NCBI RefSeq assembly: GCF_928392795.1
Contig: NZ_CAKMTJ010000001.1
Coordinates: 496,001-560,000, forward strand
Length of the DNA: 64,000 nucleotides
Origin: Rothia nasimurium
Lineage (GTDB): Bacteria; Actinomycetota; Actinomycetes; Actinomycetales; Micrococcaceae
Direction: 5' to 3'
Shown here: positions 44,864 through 53,773 of the stretch, in pieces
How positions within the stretch are numbered: position 1 is the stretch's first letter
Layout of the letters: each line of letters starts with the position of its first letter
Translations under genes and position numbers: made by a program
Notes under the pieces: generated by a model
What the model was told of the DNA's origin: nothing
Database searches by the model: none
What the model saw: the letters and a program-made list of their open reading frames with translations, nothing else

Positions 44864-47500
44864 TTAGCTTTCTTCTTCGGTGATCAGCACAACGTCGGTG
44901 ACCGCAAGCTCGCCCTCTGCTTCGGTGAGGGTCAGGTCGCGGGCGTTGCCAGCTGCCTTGAGGTCGCCAAGACCGCCGCGGATGCGGGTGAGGTCGTCCG
45001 CTGAACCGGTGATGGTTGCGGTTTCAACCTCGGTACGCTGCTTGACCTGGGCTTCTGACTTGGCCTTACGCAGACCGCCCAGGGCAGCTGCGACGGTGGG
45101 CAGGACGGCGGGGTCGGCGTCCGTTACGGCGGCTGCGAAGCCCTCGGTGGTGGGCCAGGGAGCGCGGTGCACTGAGCCTGCTCGCCACCAGGACCAGATT
45201 TCGTCGGTGACGAAGGGCAGGAAGGGGGCGAAAAGGCGCAGCATAGCATCGAGGGTGGTAGCCAGAGCAGCCAGGACTGAGGCCTGTTCTGCTTCGCCGA
45301 CGTTGCCGTAGGCGCGGTCCTTGATGAGTTCTACGAAGTCGTCGGTGAAGTGCCAGAAGAAGGTCTCTGAGATCTGCAGGGCACGGGCGTACTCGTAGTT
45401 CTCAAAAGCTGCGGTGGCTTCGTCAACGAGGGCAGCCAGGCGGGCCAGCAGGGAGCGATCCAGCTCGTTGGTCAGGACGTCCGCGGCAGCCTGGTCGGTG
45501 ATGACCGAGTTGGCGGTGGCGCCCAGGCCGAGCACGAACTTGGAGGCGTTCAGCAGCTTGATGGCCAGGCGGCGACCAATCTTCATCTGGGCCTCGTCGT
45601 AGGCGGTATCGGCACCCAGCTTGGCGCTGGCAGCCCAGTAGCGAACGGCGTCCGAACCGTACTTTTCCAGAACCTCGTTGGGGACCACGACGTTACCCTT
45701 AGACTTGGACATCTTCTTACGGTCCGGGTCCAGAATCCAGCCGGAAAGGGCGGTATCGGTCCAGGGCACGGAGTTCTCCAGGGAGTTGGAGCGTACCACG
45801 GTGGAGAAGAGCCAGGTGCGGATGATGTCGTGGCCCTGGGGGCGCAGATCCATGGGGAAGGTGACCTTGTGTAGGTTCTCGTCCACAGCCCAGCCGGTGG
45901 CAATCTGCGGGGTCAGGGATGAGGTTGCCCAGGTGTCGAGGACGTCAGGGTCGGCGATAAAGCCGCCGGGCACGCCGCGCTGGTCTTCGGTGTAGCCGGG
46001 GGCGGCGTCCGAAGCGGGGTCGACCGGGAGCATCTCTTCACTGGGGATGATGGGCTCGTCGTAGTTGGGTTCGCCGTCGGCGTCGAGCTTGTACCAGATG
46101 GGGAAGGGAACGCCGAAGAAGCGCTGGCGGGAAATGAGCCAGTCACCGTTGAGGCCTTCAACCCAGTTTTCGTAGCGGGAGCGCATGAAGGCGGGGTGCC
46201 AGGTGATTTCACGTCCGCGCTCTACCAGGGCCTCACGGCGCTCGGCATCGCGGCCACCGTTGCGGATGTACCACTGGCGGGAGGCCACGATTTCAAGGGG
46301 CTTATCGCCCTTTTCGTAGAACTTAACCGGGTGGGTGATGGGCTTGGGGTCGCCATCCATTTCACCGGCTTCAACCAGCATCTCAACGACGGTCTTCTGG
46401 GCGGTGAACACGGTGGCACCTGCCATGCGCTCGTAGCGCTCGCGGCCCTCGGCGGAGGTAATCCACTCGGGGGTGTCGGTGGCGAAGCGTCCATCACGAC
46501 CAATCAGGGCACGGGTGGGCAGCTGGAGCTCGCGCCACCAGGTGACGTCGGTGGTGTCGCCGAAGGTACAAATCATGGCGATACCTGCACCCTTGTCGGG
46601 TTGGGCCAGGGGGTGGGCCTTGATCTCGACCTCTACACCGAAGAGGGGAGAGGTGACCTTGGTGCCGAAGAGGGGCTTGTAGCGTTCGTCGTCGGGGTGG
46701 GCTACCAGGGCGACACAGGAGGGCAGGAGTTCGGGACGGGTGGTCTCGATCCAGACCTTCTCGCCGTTCTCGCGGTGGAAGGAGATGCGGTGGTAGGCGC
46801 CGGGGCGTTCCTTGTCTTCAAGTTCTGCCTGGGCTACTGCGGTGCGGAAGGTGACGTCCCACATGGTGGGGGCCTCTGCCATGTAGGCATCGCCGCTCTT
46901 AAGGTCGTTGAGGAAGGCCAGCTGGGAGACCTTGCGGGAGTGGGCGTCGATGGTGCGGTAGGTGTGTGACCAGTCGACGGACAGACCCAGGGTGGTGAAG
47001 AGCTCTTCGAAGACCTTTTCATCTTCTACCGCCAGGATCTCGCACAGCTCGATGAAGTTCTGACGGGAGATACGGGGCCAGTCGCGCTGATTCTTGGCGG
47101 GCTTTTCGGGAGCCTTGAAATCGGGGTCGTAGGGGATAGCCGGGTCGCAGAGTACGCCGTAGTAGTTCTGCACGCGGCGTTCGGTGGGCAGGCCGTTGTC
47201 GTCCCAACCCAGGGGGTAGAAGACGTTCTTGCCCTTCATGCGCTGGTAGCGGGCGATGACGTCGGTCTGGGTGTAGGAGAACATGTGACCGACGTGCAGG
47301 GAGCCGGACGCGGTGGGCGGCGGGGTATCGATGGAGTAGACCTGCTCGCGGGTGGTATTCGGGTCGAAAGCGTAGGTCTTGTTGGCGGCCCAGTTCTCGG
47401 TGAACTTCTTTTCGAGGCCTTCAAGGCCGGGCTTCGCGGGGACGGTAATTTCTACGGTGTTTTCTGCGGGCGTGTCTGTGCCCTGGTTGATTTCAGCCAT
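44864..47500 (-). CDS. valS: valyl-tRNA synthetase
   Basis: 878 residues. The HIGH motif is HVGH at 69-72 (TASGSLHVGHMFSYTQTDV). The editing domain includes ETTRPELLPSCVALVAHPDDERY. The KMSKS motif is in DRKKMSKSKGNVVVPNE. TWATSSLTPQ and DIIRTWLFSTVVRS are in the catalytic core, followed by the anticodon-binding helical domain and a C-terminal tail without the long coiled coil of some ValS proteins. It charges tRNA-Val. No T-box-like leader was found in the 50-base divergent gap. Confidence 0.95.
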   Translation of the reverse strand: MAEINQGTDTPAENTVEITVPAKPGLEGLEKKFTENWAANKTYAFDPNTTREQVYSIDTPPPTASGSLHVGHMFSYTQTDVIARYQRMKGKNVFYPLGWDDNGLPTERRVQNYYGVLCDPAIPYDPDFKAPEKPAKNQRDWPRISRQNFIELCEILAVEDEKVFEELFTTLGLSVDWSHTYRTIDAHSRKVSQLAFLNDLKSGDAYMAEAPTMWDVTFRTAVAQAELEDKERPGAYHRISFHRENGEKVWIETTRPELLPSCVALVAHPDDERYKPLFGTKVTSPLFGVEVEIKAHPLAQPDKGAGIAMICTFGDTTDVTWWRELQLPTRALIGRDGRFATDTPEWITSAEGRERYERMAGATVFTAQKTVVEMLVEAGEMDGDPKPITHPVKFYEKGDKPLEIVASRQWYIRNGGRDAERREALVERGREITWHPAFMRSRYENWVEGLNGDWLISRQRFFGVPFPIWYKLDADGEPNYDEPIIPSEEMLPVDPASDAAPGYTEDQRGVPGGFIADPDVLDTWATSSLTPQIATGWAVDENLHKVTFPMDLRPQGHDIIRTWLFSTVVRSNSLENSVPWTDTALSGWILDPDRKKMSKSKGNVVVPNEVLEKYGSDAVRYWAASAKLGADTAYDEAQMKIGRRLAIKLLNASKFVLGLGATANSVITDQAAADVLTNELDRSLLARLAALVDEATAAFENYEYARALQISETFFWHFTDDFVELIKDRAYGNVGEAEQASVLAALATTLDAMLRLFAPFLPFVTDEIWSWWRAGSVHRAPWPTTEGFAAAVTDADPAVLPTVAAALGGLRKAKSEAQVKQRTEVETATITGSADDLTRIRGGLGDLKAAGNARDLTLTEAEGELAVTDVVLITEEES

Positions 47501-47550
47501 GTGGCCTATTCTCTCACGAATAAAAATATGTTGCAGGTTAGGCTAGTGCT

Positions 47551-48357
47551 ATGACTACTACATCACTTCCCGCTAATCCCTTTGCCCCCGACGCCCAGGC
47601 CGGTAAGGTCGCCGTGGTGACCGGTGCCTCCTCGGGTATCGGACGTGCCACCGCCGAACTGATGGCCGCTACCGGCTGGACGGTCTACGCCGTGGCCCGC
47701 CGCGCCGACCGCCTCGAAGAACTTGCCTCGCGCACCCAGGTGCGCCCGGTCGTCCTCGATATTACGGACGCTGACGCGGTAGCTGCCCGCGCCCAGGAGA
47801 TTCTGGGTGAAACCGGCGGTCGTCTCGACGCCCTGGTCAATATCTCCGGCGGTGCTATTGGGGCTGATTCTGTGGCGAACGCCGACCCCGCTGGCTGGTC
47901 GGCCATGTTCGAGCTCAACGTGATTGGCACCCTCAATATGGTCAAGGCCTTCCTGCCCGCCCTGCGAGAGAACGGCCAGGGTACCGTTTTGAATCTGACC
48001 TCAACCGCGGCTGAAGCTGGCTACGAAGGGGGAGCAGGTTACAACGCCGCCAAATTCGGTGAACGAGCCCTGACCGAGACCCTGCGCCTGGAAGAAGCTG
48101 AGCACAATGTGCGCGTGGTCGAGGTACGCCCCGGCATGGTGCACACCGAAGAGTTCTCCCGCAACCGCCTGGGCTCGGATGAGGCTGCCGCTAAGGTCTA
48201 CGCTGGCGTGGACAAGCCCCTGCTGGCTGAGGACGTTGCTCAGACCGTCACCTTCGCCGTGAACGTTCCCCACCACATCAACCTGGACCACATCACCATG
48301 CGACCGGTTGCCCAGGCAGCCCAGTACAAGGTAATTCGGCGGGCCGCAGCCTCATAG
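47551..48357 (+). CDS. short-chain dehydrogenase/reductase
   Basis: 268 residues. The NAD(P) site is VAVVTGASSGIGRATAEL, with ARRADRLEEL after the second strand. The NISGG segment stands in for NNAG. The catalytic Ser is in LNLTSTAAEAGYEGGAGYNAAKFGERAL with Tyr-x3-Lys (YNAAK). VVEVRPGMVHTEEF closes the active site. The substrate is unknown. It is divergent from valS with only 50 bases between starts. Confidence 0.88.
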   Translation: MTTTSLPANPFAPDAQAGKVAVVTGASSGIGRATAELMAATGWTVYAVARRADRLEELASRTQVRPVVLDITDADAVAARAQEILGETGGRLDALVNISGGAIGADSVANADPAGWSAMFELNVIGTLNMVKAFLPALRENGQGTVLNLTSTAAEAGYEGGAGYNAAKFGERALTETLRLEEAEHNVRVVEVRPGMVHTEEFSRNRLGSDEAAAKVYAGVDKPLLAEDVAQTVTFAVNVPHHINLDHITMRPVAQAAQYKVIRRAAAS

Positions 48358-48482
48358 CCGGAGCGGGCAGGGGGCTGGGGCGAACCAGCGTCATCTTCTT
48401 GACAGCAACTAGCCAGCTTACTTAGCATGGGAAGAGGGAGCCCACGACGGTAACCAGCTATCAGTCAAAGGAGACGATAACC

Positions 48483-49304
48483 GTGAAGTACAGCCCCCAC
48501 ACCCGCCCCGCCCTCACTGACCGCCTCGGCAGCTGGCGTCCTGCCCTCGGAATGCTGGCCCTGTTACCACTTCTGACCGCCTGCGCCGGTGGCGGTGAAA
48601 CCCCATCGCAGGCACCGGCTCAGACCTCTTCCTCCGTTTCTGCCTCTGCGACCGCATCAGCAAGCACCCCTACGCCCTCAAGCTCTTCGGCGGTAGCTGC
48701 ACATCAGGTTGTTGAGGACGCCTGCTTAGGTCGCTGCACCAGCTACGAAACCATTGCTGTCACCCACCCCACCCTCGGGCCGGTAGAGATTCGCACCTAT
48801 GGTTGGGATATGAACCCGGGGTCAGCCCCTTCCCAGATGCAACTGGCCTACGCCGTTTATCGGGACGGTGAACCCATCGGCTTCTATGAGGGGCTGGGTA
48901 ATACCTACGCCTTCATCTCTGCGCGCACCGTCATGGGCAATATGACCTGGAATCTTGCGCGGGACTCCAACGTTGACCGCTACGGCAACATCTATCTGGC
49001 AACGGATAGGTCCGTGGTGGTGCTAGCACCCACCGATACCGGGTATAGCCAGGAGGGTACTCTACCCTCCGCGCCGGTAGAGAAACCGCGGTTCGAGATT
49101 CACCCCTTCTTCGATGATGCCGGTGAGCCCGCTGCTGGTCTGCACCTCGATGCGGACGGGCAGGCCTACCTTGTTCTGGGGAAGGACGACAGCGGAGAAG
49201 TGCGGCAGGTCAGCATTACGGGGCCGCTAGGGGAAGAGGGCTCGACCGTTTACACCAGTTGCGCCAGCACTGAGCCCCGCTGTGGTTTCATTTTTGACCG
49301 CTAG
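48483..49304 (+). CDS. secreted lipoprotein of unknown function
   Basis: 273 residues from a GTG with AAAGGAG upstream. Signal LGMLALLPLLTAC with lipobox LTAC, then a Ser/Ala/Thr/Pro spacer to about residue 75. The C-terminal domain includes CLGRCTSYETIAVTHPTLGPVEIRTYGW, YRDGEPIGFYEGLGNTYAF and HLDADGQAYLVLGKDDSGEV, with two cysteine pairs. It has the same general design as the lipoproteins at 32381 and 33175 but no clear sequence match to them. Confidence 0.7.
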   Translation: MKYSPHTRPALTDRLGSWRPALGMLALLPLLTACAGGGETPSQAPAQTSSSVSASATASASTPTPSSSSAVAAHQVVEDACLGRCTSYETIAVTHPTLGPVEIRTYGWDMNPGSAPSQMQLAYAVYRDGEPIGFYEGLGNTYAFISARTVMGNMTWNLARDSNVDRYGNIYLATDRSVVVLAPTDTGYSQEGTLPSAPVEKPRFEIHPFFDDAGEPAAGLHLDADGQAYLVLGKDDSGEVRQVSITGPLGEEGSTVYTSCASTEPRCGFIFDR

Positions 49305-49347
49305 GTTGTGATTGTGAGGCTGTTGGCTAAATTGTTCCCTTCGTTAG

Positions 49348-49389
49348 GGCTGGGGCTCGTCTTGTGTCGAAATAAGACGCGCCCCAACC
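49348..49389. terminator. hairpin terminator before the reductase gene
   Basis: GGCTGGGGCTCGTCTT pairs with AAGACGCGCCCCAACC (two non-Watson-Crick positions) around a 10-base loop, then CCTTTTG. Confidence 0.8.
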
Positions 49390-49462
49390 CCTTTTGTTGA
49401 AAATTAAGAGCGCGGGAGTAAAGTGAAAATAGTCAATATATGAACTAAATAAGGGGTTTGAG

Positions 49463-50135
49463 ATGACCACAGCAATCATTGGAACAGGCCGTATCGGTTC
49501 ACAGGTCGCCCTCCGCCTGGCCCGCGGGGGGAGAAGAGGTACTGGTTGCGGCATCAGATCTCGAATCGGCTCAGAAATCAGCCCAAGAACTGGGGCTAGG
49601 TATTCGGGCTGGTACCGTCGAGCAGGTCATTGACGAGGCAGACACAGTTGTCTTCGCTACGATGTTCCCCGTTACCCAGCAGCTCCTGAAGGAACATTCT
49701 TCACAGTTGGTGGACAAGGTTGTTGTTGACCCATCCAACAACTTCCGGGTTGCTGACGACGGCCGGGCGGTTTCCGCCAACCCAGAAGGGTCCTCAGCTG
49801 GCCAGCAAAACGCTGCCCTGCTTCCTCAGGGGGTTCATTTCGTCAAAGCGCTGGGAACTATGAGCGCTGCTAATCTGGGCAAAGAAACTACCGGTAGCGG
49901 CGAAAAGGTTGCTCAACTGTTTGCAACGGACGACCCTGTAGCGCAAGAGCGCATTACCCACCTATTGCGTCTGGGTGGCTGGGAGCCCGTCAAGGCTGGC
50001 GGCTTGGACATTGCTTCCAGAATTGAGGTCGGTGGTGCCTGGCACGACCGCGGCGGACTGAGCGGACGGATTCTCAGCAAGGAGGAAGCGGAGAAACTGG
50101 TCAGCCAACCCCTTGCTGAGGAATCAGCACGATAA
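49463..50135 (+). pseudogene. NADPH-dependent F420 reductase-type gene with a frameshift in a G run
   Basis: From the ATG at 49463 the frame reads MTTAIIGTGRIGSQVALRLARGG, a standard Rossmann start, then runs off frame at GGGGGG (49526-49531). With one G fewer it would continue EEVLVAASDLESAQKSAQELG and join the frame that runs to 50135 (ADTVVFATMFPVTQQLL, KALGTMSAANL, GGWEPVKAGGLDIASRIE). The full protein would be about 223 residues. Either the gene is inactive, the G run is phase-variable, or the base call is wrong. The product would move hydride between NADPH and a cofactor such as F420. Confidence 0.8.
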
Positions 50136-50176
50136 AAGCGGGAGAAGCGCACCTGCCAGTCGATTGATTGTGCTGT

Positions 50177-50206
50177 ACAGTGGGTGGGGTCAGCCCTACC
50201 CACTGT
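50177..50206 (+). promoter_or_regulatory. leader hairpin upstream of the sirohydrochlorin chelatase gene
   Basis: ACAGTGGGTGGGG pairs with CCCTACCCACTGT (13 bp, one G-T) around TCAG. An outer pair, CCAGTC near 50156 and GACTGG at 50222-50227, would enclose it and cover the first bases of the GGAG ribosome site. The arrangement could control translation. Confidence 0.45.
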
Positions 50207-50233
50207 GCTGTGCAGGCAGCAGACTGGAGCCCC

Positions 50234-50956
50234 ATGATTCACCTGGTCGCCACCTCTCACGGAACCGATAATCCCCAGGGCCGTGAAGCCGTTAACCTCA
50301 TTCGTGAGCAGCTCACCGCCCTGGTTGAGGCCCAGGCTCCGGGAACCTACAGCGTGCACGAAGCCTACGTTGATGTGCAAGAACCCTCCCTGCCGCAGGT
50401 GCTGCAGGAGCTGCCGTCCGGGGCTACCGCCGTCCTTCTGCCCCTGCTACTCTCACCGGGTTACCACACCGAACACGATATGAGGCAGGCAGCCGCAGAT
50501 GCTAGCCACCTGACCACCGCAGTAGCCCGCGCCCTCGGCCCCTCAGCAGCCCTGGCTAAGCTGCAACGCCAGCGCCTCGAAGAGGCAGGCTGGGACGGCT
50601 ACGACGATATCGCGCTGGCAGCAGCCGGTTCCTCCAGGGCGGACGGCCGTGAAGCCGTGCTCTATCAGGCAGAAGTTTTCAGCACCCTGCTCAGCCGGCA
50701 GGTGCCCTACGGCTTTGTTGCCGACATTGAACCCACCATCGAACAGGCCTGGGGGAGCAACCAAGCCGAATACATCTCAACCTACCTGCTAGCCCGCGGT
50801 TACTTCCACAGCAAACTCACCAAGGCTTATCAGGGTACAGAAAAGGCGGTCGTCTCCGAACCGCTGGTGCTGCCCGGTGACGCCGCCTCCGCCGCGATAG
50901 TTGCTTCGGTTGCTTTTGAAAGAGCTACCGAATCCCTCACCGCTCTTAGCGCTTAA
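50234..50956 (+). CDS. sirohydrochlorin chelatase, CbiX family
   Basis: 240 residues from the ATG at 50234 (MIHLVATSHGTDNPQGREAV). The metal-binding His is in TSHGT, and the second conserved His region is LLSPGYHTEHDM. VTDIEP-like and Q-rich C-terminal half (DIALAAAGSSRADGREAV, FVADIEPTIEQ) repeats the fold, as in two-domain CbiX/SirB. It inserts iron into sirohydrochlorin to give siroheme, the last step of the pathway needed by the nitrite and sulfite reductases encoded nearby. Confidence 0.85.
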   Translation: MIHLVATSHGTDNPQGREAVNLIREQLTALVEAQAPGTYSVHEAYVDVQEPSLPQVLQELPSGATAVLLPLLLSPGYHTEHDMRQAAADASHLTTAVARALGPSAALAKLQRQRLEEAGWDGYDDIALAAAGSSRADGREAVLYQAEVFSTLLSRQVPYGFVADIEPTIEQAWGSNQAEYISTYLLARGYFHSKLTKAYQGTEKAVVSEPLVLPGDAASAAIVASVAFERATESLTALSA

Positions 50957-51809
50957 CCGCTACCGCCTCAAAGGTCTCAGCAGGCTCAACGTAGGCCTGC
51001 TGGGACTCAACCAGCTGCAGCTCCCGCTGACCCGAGGCCAGGGTATTCTTCAGCAGCTCATAGACGCTGGCAGTGGTCAGCTCAAGGGCTTCCTTCAGGC
51101 TCTTACCCGATGCGAAGTGGGAGGCGAAGAGAGCCTGGGTAACATCACCCGAGCCGTTGGCCTTCATCGGCAAGCGAGGAGTGGTAATCAGCCAGGCTTC
51201 ATCGCCCGAAACCGCCAGCATCTGGATTGAATCTTCCGGGGTTTCGGGGGTGTTCACGCTGGTCACCAGCACGGTCTGGGGGCCAATCTTCTGGGCTGCA
51301 GCCACGGACTCAAGAACCTCATCCAGGGTCTTGGGGTCGGTGCCGGTTACAAAACCCAGCTCAAACTGGTTGGGGGTGATGATGTCGGCGTGCTGAATGA
51401 CGCGGTCGCGAATCAGCTCCTGCACCTCGGGGGAGACAAAGCAGCCACTGGTGGCGTTGCCCAGCACCGGATCGCAGGAGTAGAGGACGTTCGGGTTGGC
51501 TGCGCGGGCCTTGGCAACGGCATCGAGGATGGCGTCGCCGATGGATGAGCCACCCTGGTAGCCAGAAATGACCAGGGCGGTGTCGGTCAGGCCGCCGCGC
51601 TCTTCAATGCCGGTGACAATTTCGCGGACGTCGTCGCCTGAGATCAGCGGGCCGCGCCAGGCACCGTAGCCGGTGTGGTTTGAAAAGAGAACGGTGTTGA
51701 CGGGCATGACCTCGTGGCCAAGGCGCTGCAGGGGGAAGACGGCGGCTGAATTACCTACATGGCCGTAGGCAACAGCGGACTGAATAGACAAAATACGCAT
51801 AAACACCAT
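50946..51809 (-). CDS. pdxY: pyridoxal kinase PdxY
   Basis: 287 residues. RILSIQSAVAYGHVGNSAAVFPLQRLGHEVMPVNTVLFSNHTGYG is the PdxY/PdxK N-terminus. VLYSCDPVLGN holds the CDPVLG motif, ADIITPNQFELGFVTG the substrate region, and LPMKANGSGDVTQALFASHF the GSGD catalytic Asp. It phosphorylates pyridoxal in vitamin B6 salvage. Its stop overlaps the convergent chelatase gene by 11 bases. An internal ATG three codons in is an alternative start. Confidence 0.9.
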   Translation of the reverse strand: MVFMRILSIQSAVAYGHVGNSAAVFPLQRLGHEVMPVNTVLFSNHTGYGAWRGPLISGDDVREIVTGIEERGGLTDTALVISGYQGGSSIGDAILDAVAKARAANPNVLYSCDPVLGNATSGCFVSPEVQELIRDRVIQHADIITPNQFELGFVTGTDPKTLDEVLESVAAAQKIGPQTVLVTSVNTPETPEDSIQMLAVSGDEAWLITTPRLPMKANGSGDVTQALFASHFASGKSLKEALELTTASVYELLKNTLASGQRELQLVESQQAYVEPAETFEAVAVKR

Positions 51810-52060
51810 TGTGGCACGCTCCAGGTGCCCCGCGGAACGCGCGTTTCATTAGATGACAGAGGGGCGTGACCTAATAGCGCACCCTAGTGCGCGACCTGCG
51901 AACCGTTCAAACTAGATTGCGTAAAAATTACCCCCGGTGAAGACCTGTGACGTAAAGATGTATCCCCGTGACCTGACCCATGAAATAACTCGACCACCCT
52001 GCCCCCATAAGCCTAGACTTTCAAACAATTCACCCGAAGAACTGTTGTGAAAGGAGCGCC

Positions 52061-52861
52061 GTGGCACCCTCACCCGTGAGCTTTAAAAACTTTGGTCTCG
52101 GCTCACCGGCCGCAGCGCTAGAAGATCCGGCTATCAGCCCGGAGGGCACGGTCGAGCCAAACCAGCTCTCAGACGCTGAGAAAGAAGCCAACCGGCAACT
52201 CGTGGATCGCTATGCGGAATCCCTCTACGATGCAAGCGCCGAAGAAATCCTGACCTGGGCCCACGAACATGTGACCGGCAAGCTGGTGGTAACCCTCTCC
52301 ATGGAAAACACGGTGCTCGCCGAACTGGCTAGCCGCTACCTGCCTGACTCAGACTTCCTCTTTCTCGATACCGGCTACCACTTCCCCGAGACCCTGGACG
52401 TGGCCCAGCAGGTAGAGGAACGCTACCCCCAGAACCTGGTCAGAGCCAAGCCTCTGCTCACCGTGGGCCAGCAGGACGCTCGCTACGGCATCAACCTCTA
52501 CGGCACCGATCCCGCAGCCTGCTGCCGCATGCGCAAGGTCGAGCCCCTGGCAGCGTCCATGGCTCCCTATACCGGCTGGATTACCGGCCTCCGCCGGGCA
52601 GATTCACCGCTGCGCGCCACCACCCCGGCGCTGGACATAGACCCCAACGGCAGACTCAAGATCTCGCCCCTGGTTACCTGGAGCCTTGAAGATACCGACC
52701 GGTACATCGACGAAAAGAACCTCATCGTTCACCCCCTGACCAAGGCAGGCTACCCCTCAATCGGCTGCGCCCCCTGCACCGCCAAGGTTGAAGCCGGCCA
52801 GGACCCCCGCAGCGGACGCTGGGCAGGGTTCACCAAGACAGAATGCGGACTACACACATGA
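52061..52861 (+). CDS. cysH: APS-type phosphoadenylyl-sulfate reductase
   Basis: 266 residues from a GTG with AAAGGAG upstream. LVVTLSMENTVLAELASRYLPDSDFLFLDTGYHFPET is the adenylyl-binding region. The cluster cysteines are in AACCRMRKVEPL and GCAPCTAKVEAG, so four Cys indicate a 4Fe-4S enzyme acting on APS. The catalytic Cys is in KTECGLH at the end. It reduces activated sulfate to sulfite. First gene of cysH-cysD-cysN, coupled to cysD by ATGA. Confidence 0.93.
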   Translation: MAPSPVSFKNFGLGSPAAALEDPAISPEGTVEPNQLSDAEKEANRQLVDRYAESLYDASAEEILTWAHEHVTGKLVVTLSMENTVLAELASRYLPDSDFLFLDTGYHFPETLDVAQQVEERYPQNLVRAKPLLTVGQQDARYGINLYGTDPAACCRMRKVEPLAASMAPYTGWITGLRRADSPLRATTPALDIDPNGRLKISPLVTWSLEDTDRYIDEKNLIVHPLTKAGYPSIGCAPCTAKVEAGQDPRSGRWAGFTKTECGLHT

Positions 52862-53772
52862 GCACCACAACAACAGAAACCCTTTCACCCCACCTCAAAG
52901 ACCTAGAAAACGAGTCAATCCACATCCTGCGCGAAGTAGCCGGGCAATTCGACAAGGTCGCCCTGCTCTTCTCAGGCGGTAAAGACTCCGTTGTCGTCTA
53001 CGAACTAGCCCGCCGTGCCTTCGCACCGGCACCCGTGCCCTTTGAACTGCTGCACGTAGATACCGGCCACAACTTCCCTGAAGTTATTGACTTCCGTGAC
53101 CGCCTGGTGGAGCGCACCGGCGCCCGCCTGCGCGTGGCCAAAGTCCAGGACTGGATCGACCGGGGAGAACTCCAGGAGCGCCCCGACGGCACCCGCAACC
53201 CCCTGCAGACCGTCCCCCTGGTCGAAACCATCGAAGAACAGGGCTACGACGCGGTGCTCGGTGGCGCTCGCCGCGATGAGGAACGAGCCCGCGCCAAAGA
53301 GCGTATCTTCTCGGTACGCGACGCCTTCGGCGGCTGGGACCCCCGCCGCCAGCGCCCCGAGCTGTGGAACCTCTACAACGGCGGCCACCTGCCCGGCGAG
53401 AACATCCGTGTCTTCCCCATCTCCAACTGGACCGAAGCCGATATCTGGGAATACATCGGAGCCCGAGCTATCGAGCTTCCCCCCATCTACTTCTCCCACG
53501 AGCGCGAAGTCTTCAACCGCGACGGCATGTGGCTGACCGCAGGGGAGTGGGGTGGGCCCACCAAGGGCGAACCCCTTGAAACCCGCCGGGTACGCTACCG
53601 TACCGTCGGCGATATGAGCTGCACCGGCGCCGTCCTGTCTGAAGCCAGCACGGTACAGGACATCATCACCGAAATCTCCACCTCCACCCTGACCGAACGC
53701 GGCGCAACCCGCGCGGACGACCGCCTGAGCGAATCCGCCATGGAAGACCGCAAGAAGGAAGGTTATTTCTAA
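52858..53772 (+). CDS. cysD: sulfate adenylyltransferase subunit 2
   Basis: 304 residues from the ATG at 52858. The PP-loop is LLFSGGKDSVVV; LHVDTGHNFPEVIDFRD, VLGGARRDEERARAKERIFS and FPISNWTEADIWEYI are CysD segments. With CysN it forms APS from sulfate and ATP. The start overlaps the cysH stop, and the stop is one base from the cysN start. Confidence 0.95.
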   Translation: MSTTTTETLSPHLKDLENESIHILREVAGQFDKVALLFSGGKDSVVVYELARRAFAPAPVPFELLHVDTGHNFPEVIDFRDRLVERTGARLRVAKVQDWIDRGELQERPDGTRNPLQTVPLVETIEEQGYDAVLGGARRDEERARAKERIFSVRDAFGGWDPRRQRPELWNLYNGGHLPGENIRVFPISNWTEADIWEYIGARAIELPPIYFSHEREVFNRDGMWLTAGEWGGPTKGEPLETRRVRYRTVGDMSCTGAVLSEASTVQDIITEISTSTLTERGATRADDRLSESAMEDRKKEGYF

Positions 53773-53773
53773 A

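Noticed and set aside
47501..47550. T-box leader for valS
   Set aside because: The divergent gap is only 50 bases, too short for a T-box, and no conserved element is visible.
51810..52060. Riboswitch upstream of the cysH operon
   Set aside because: Only a short GTGCGC-type hairpin and loose repeats were seen; nothing matching a SAM or other known riboswitch core.
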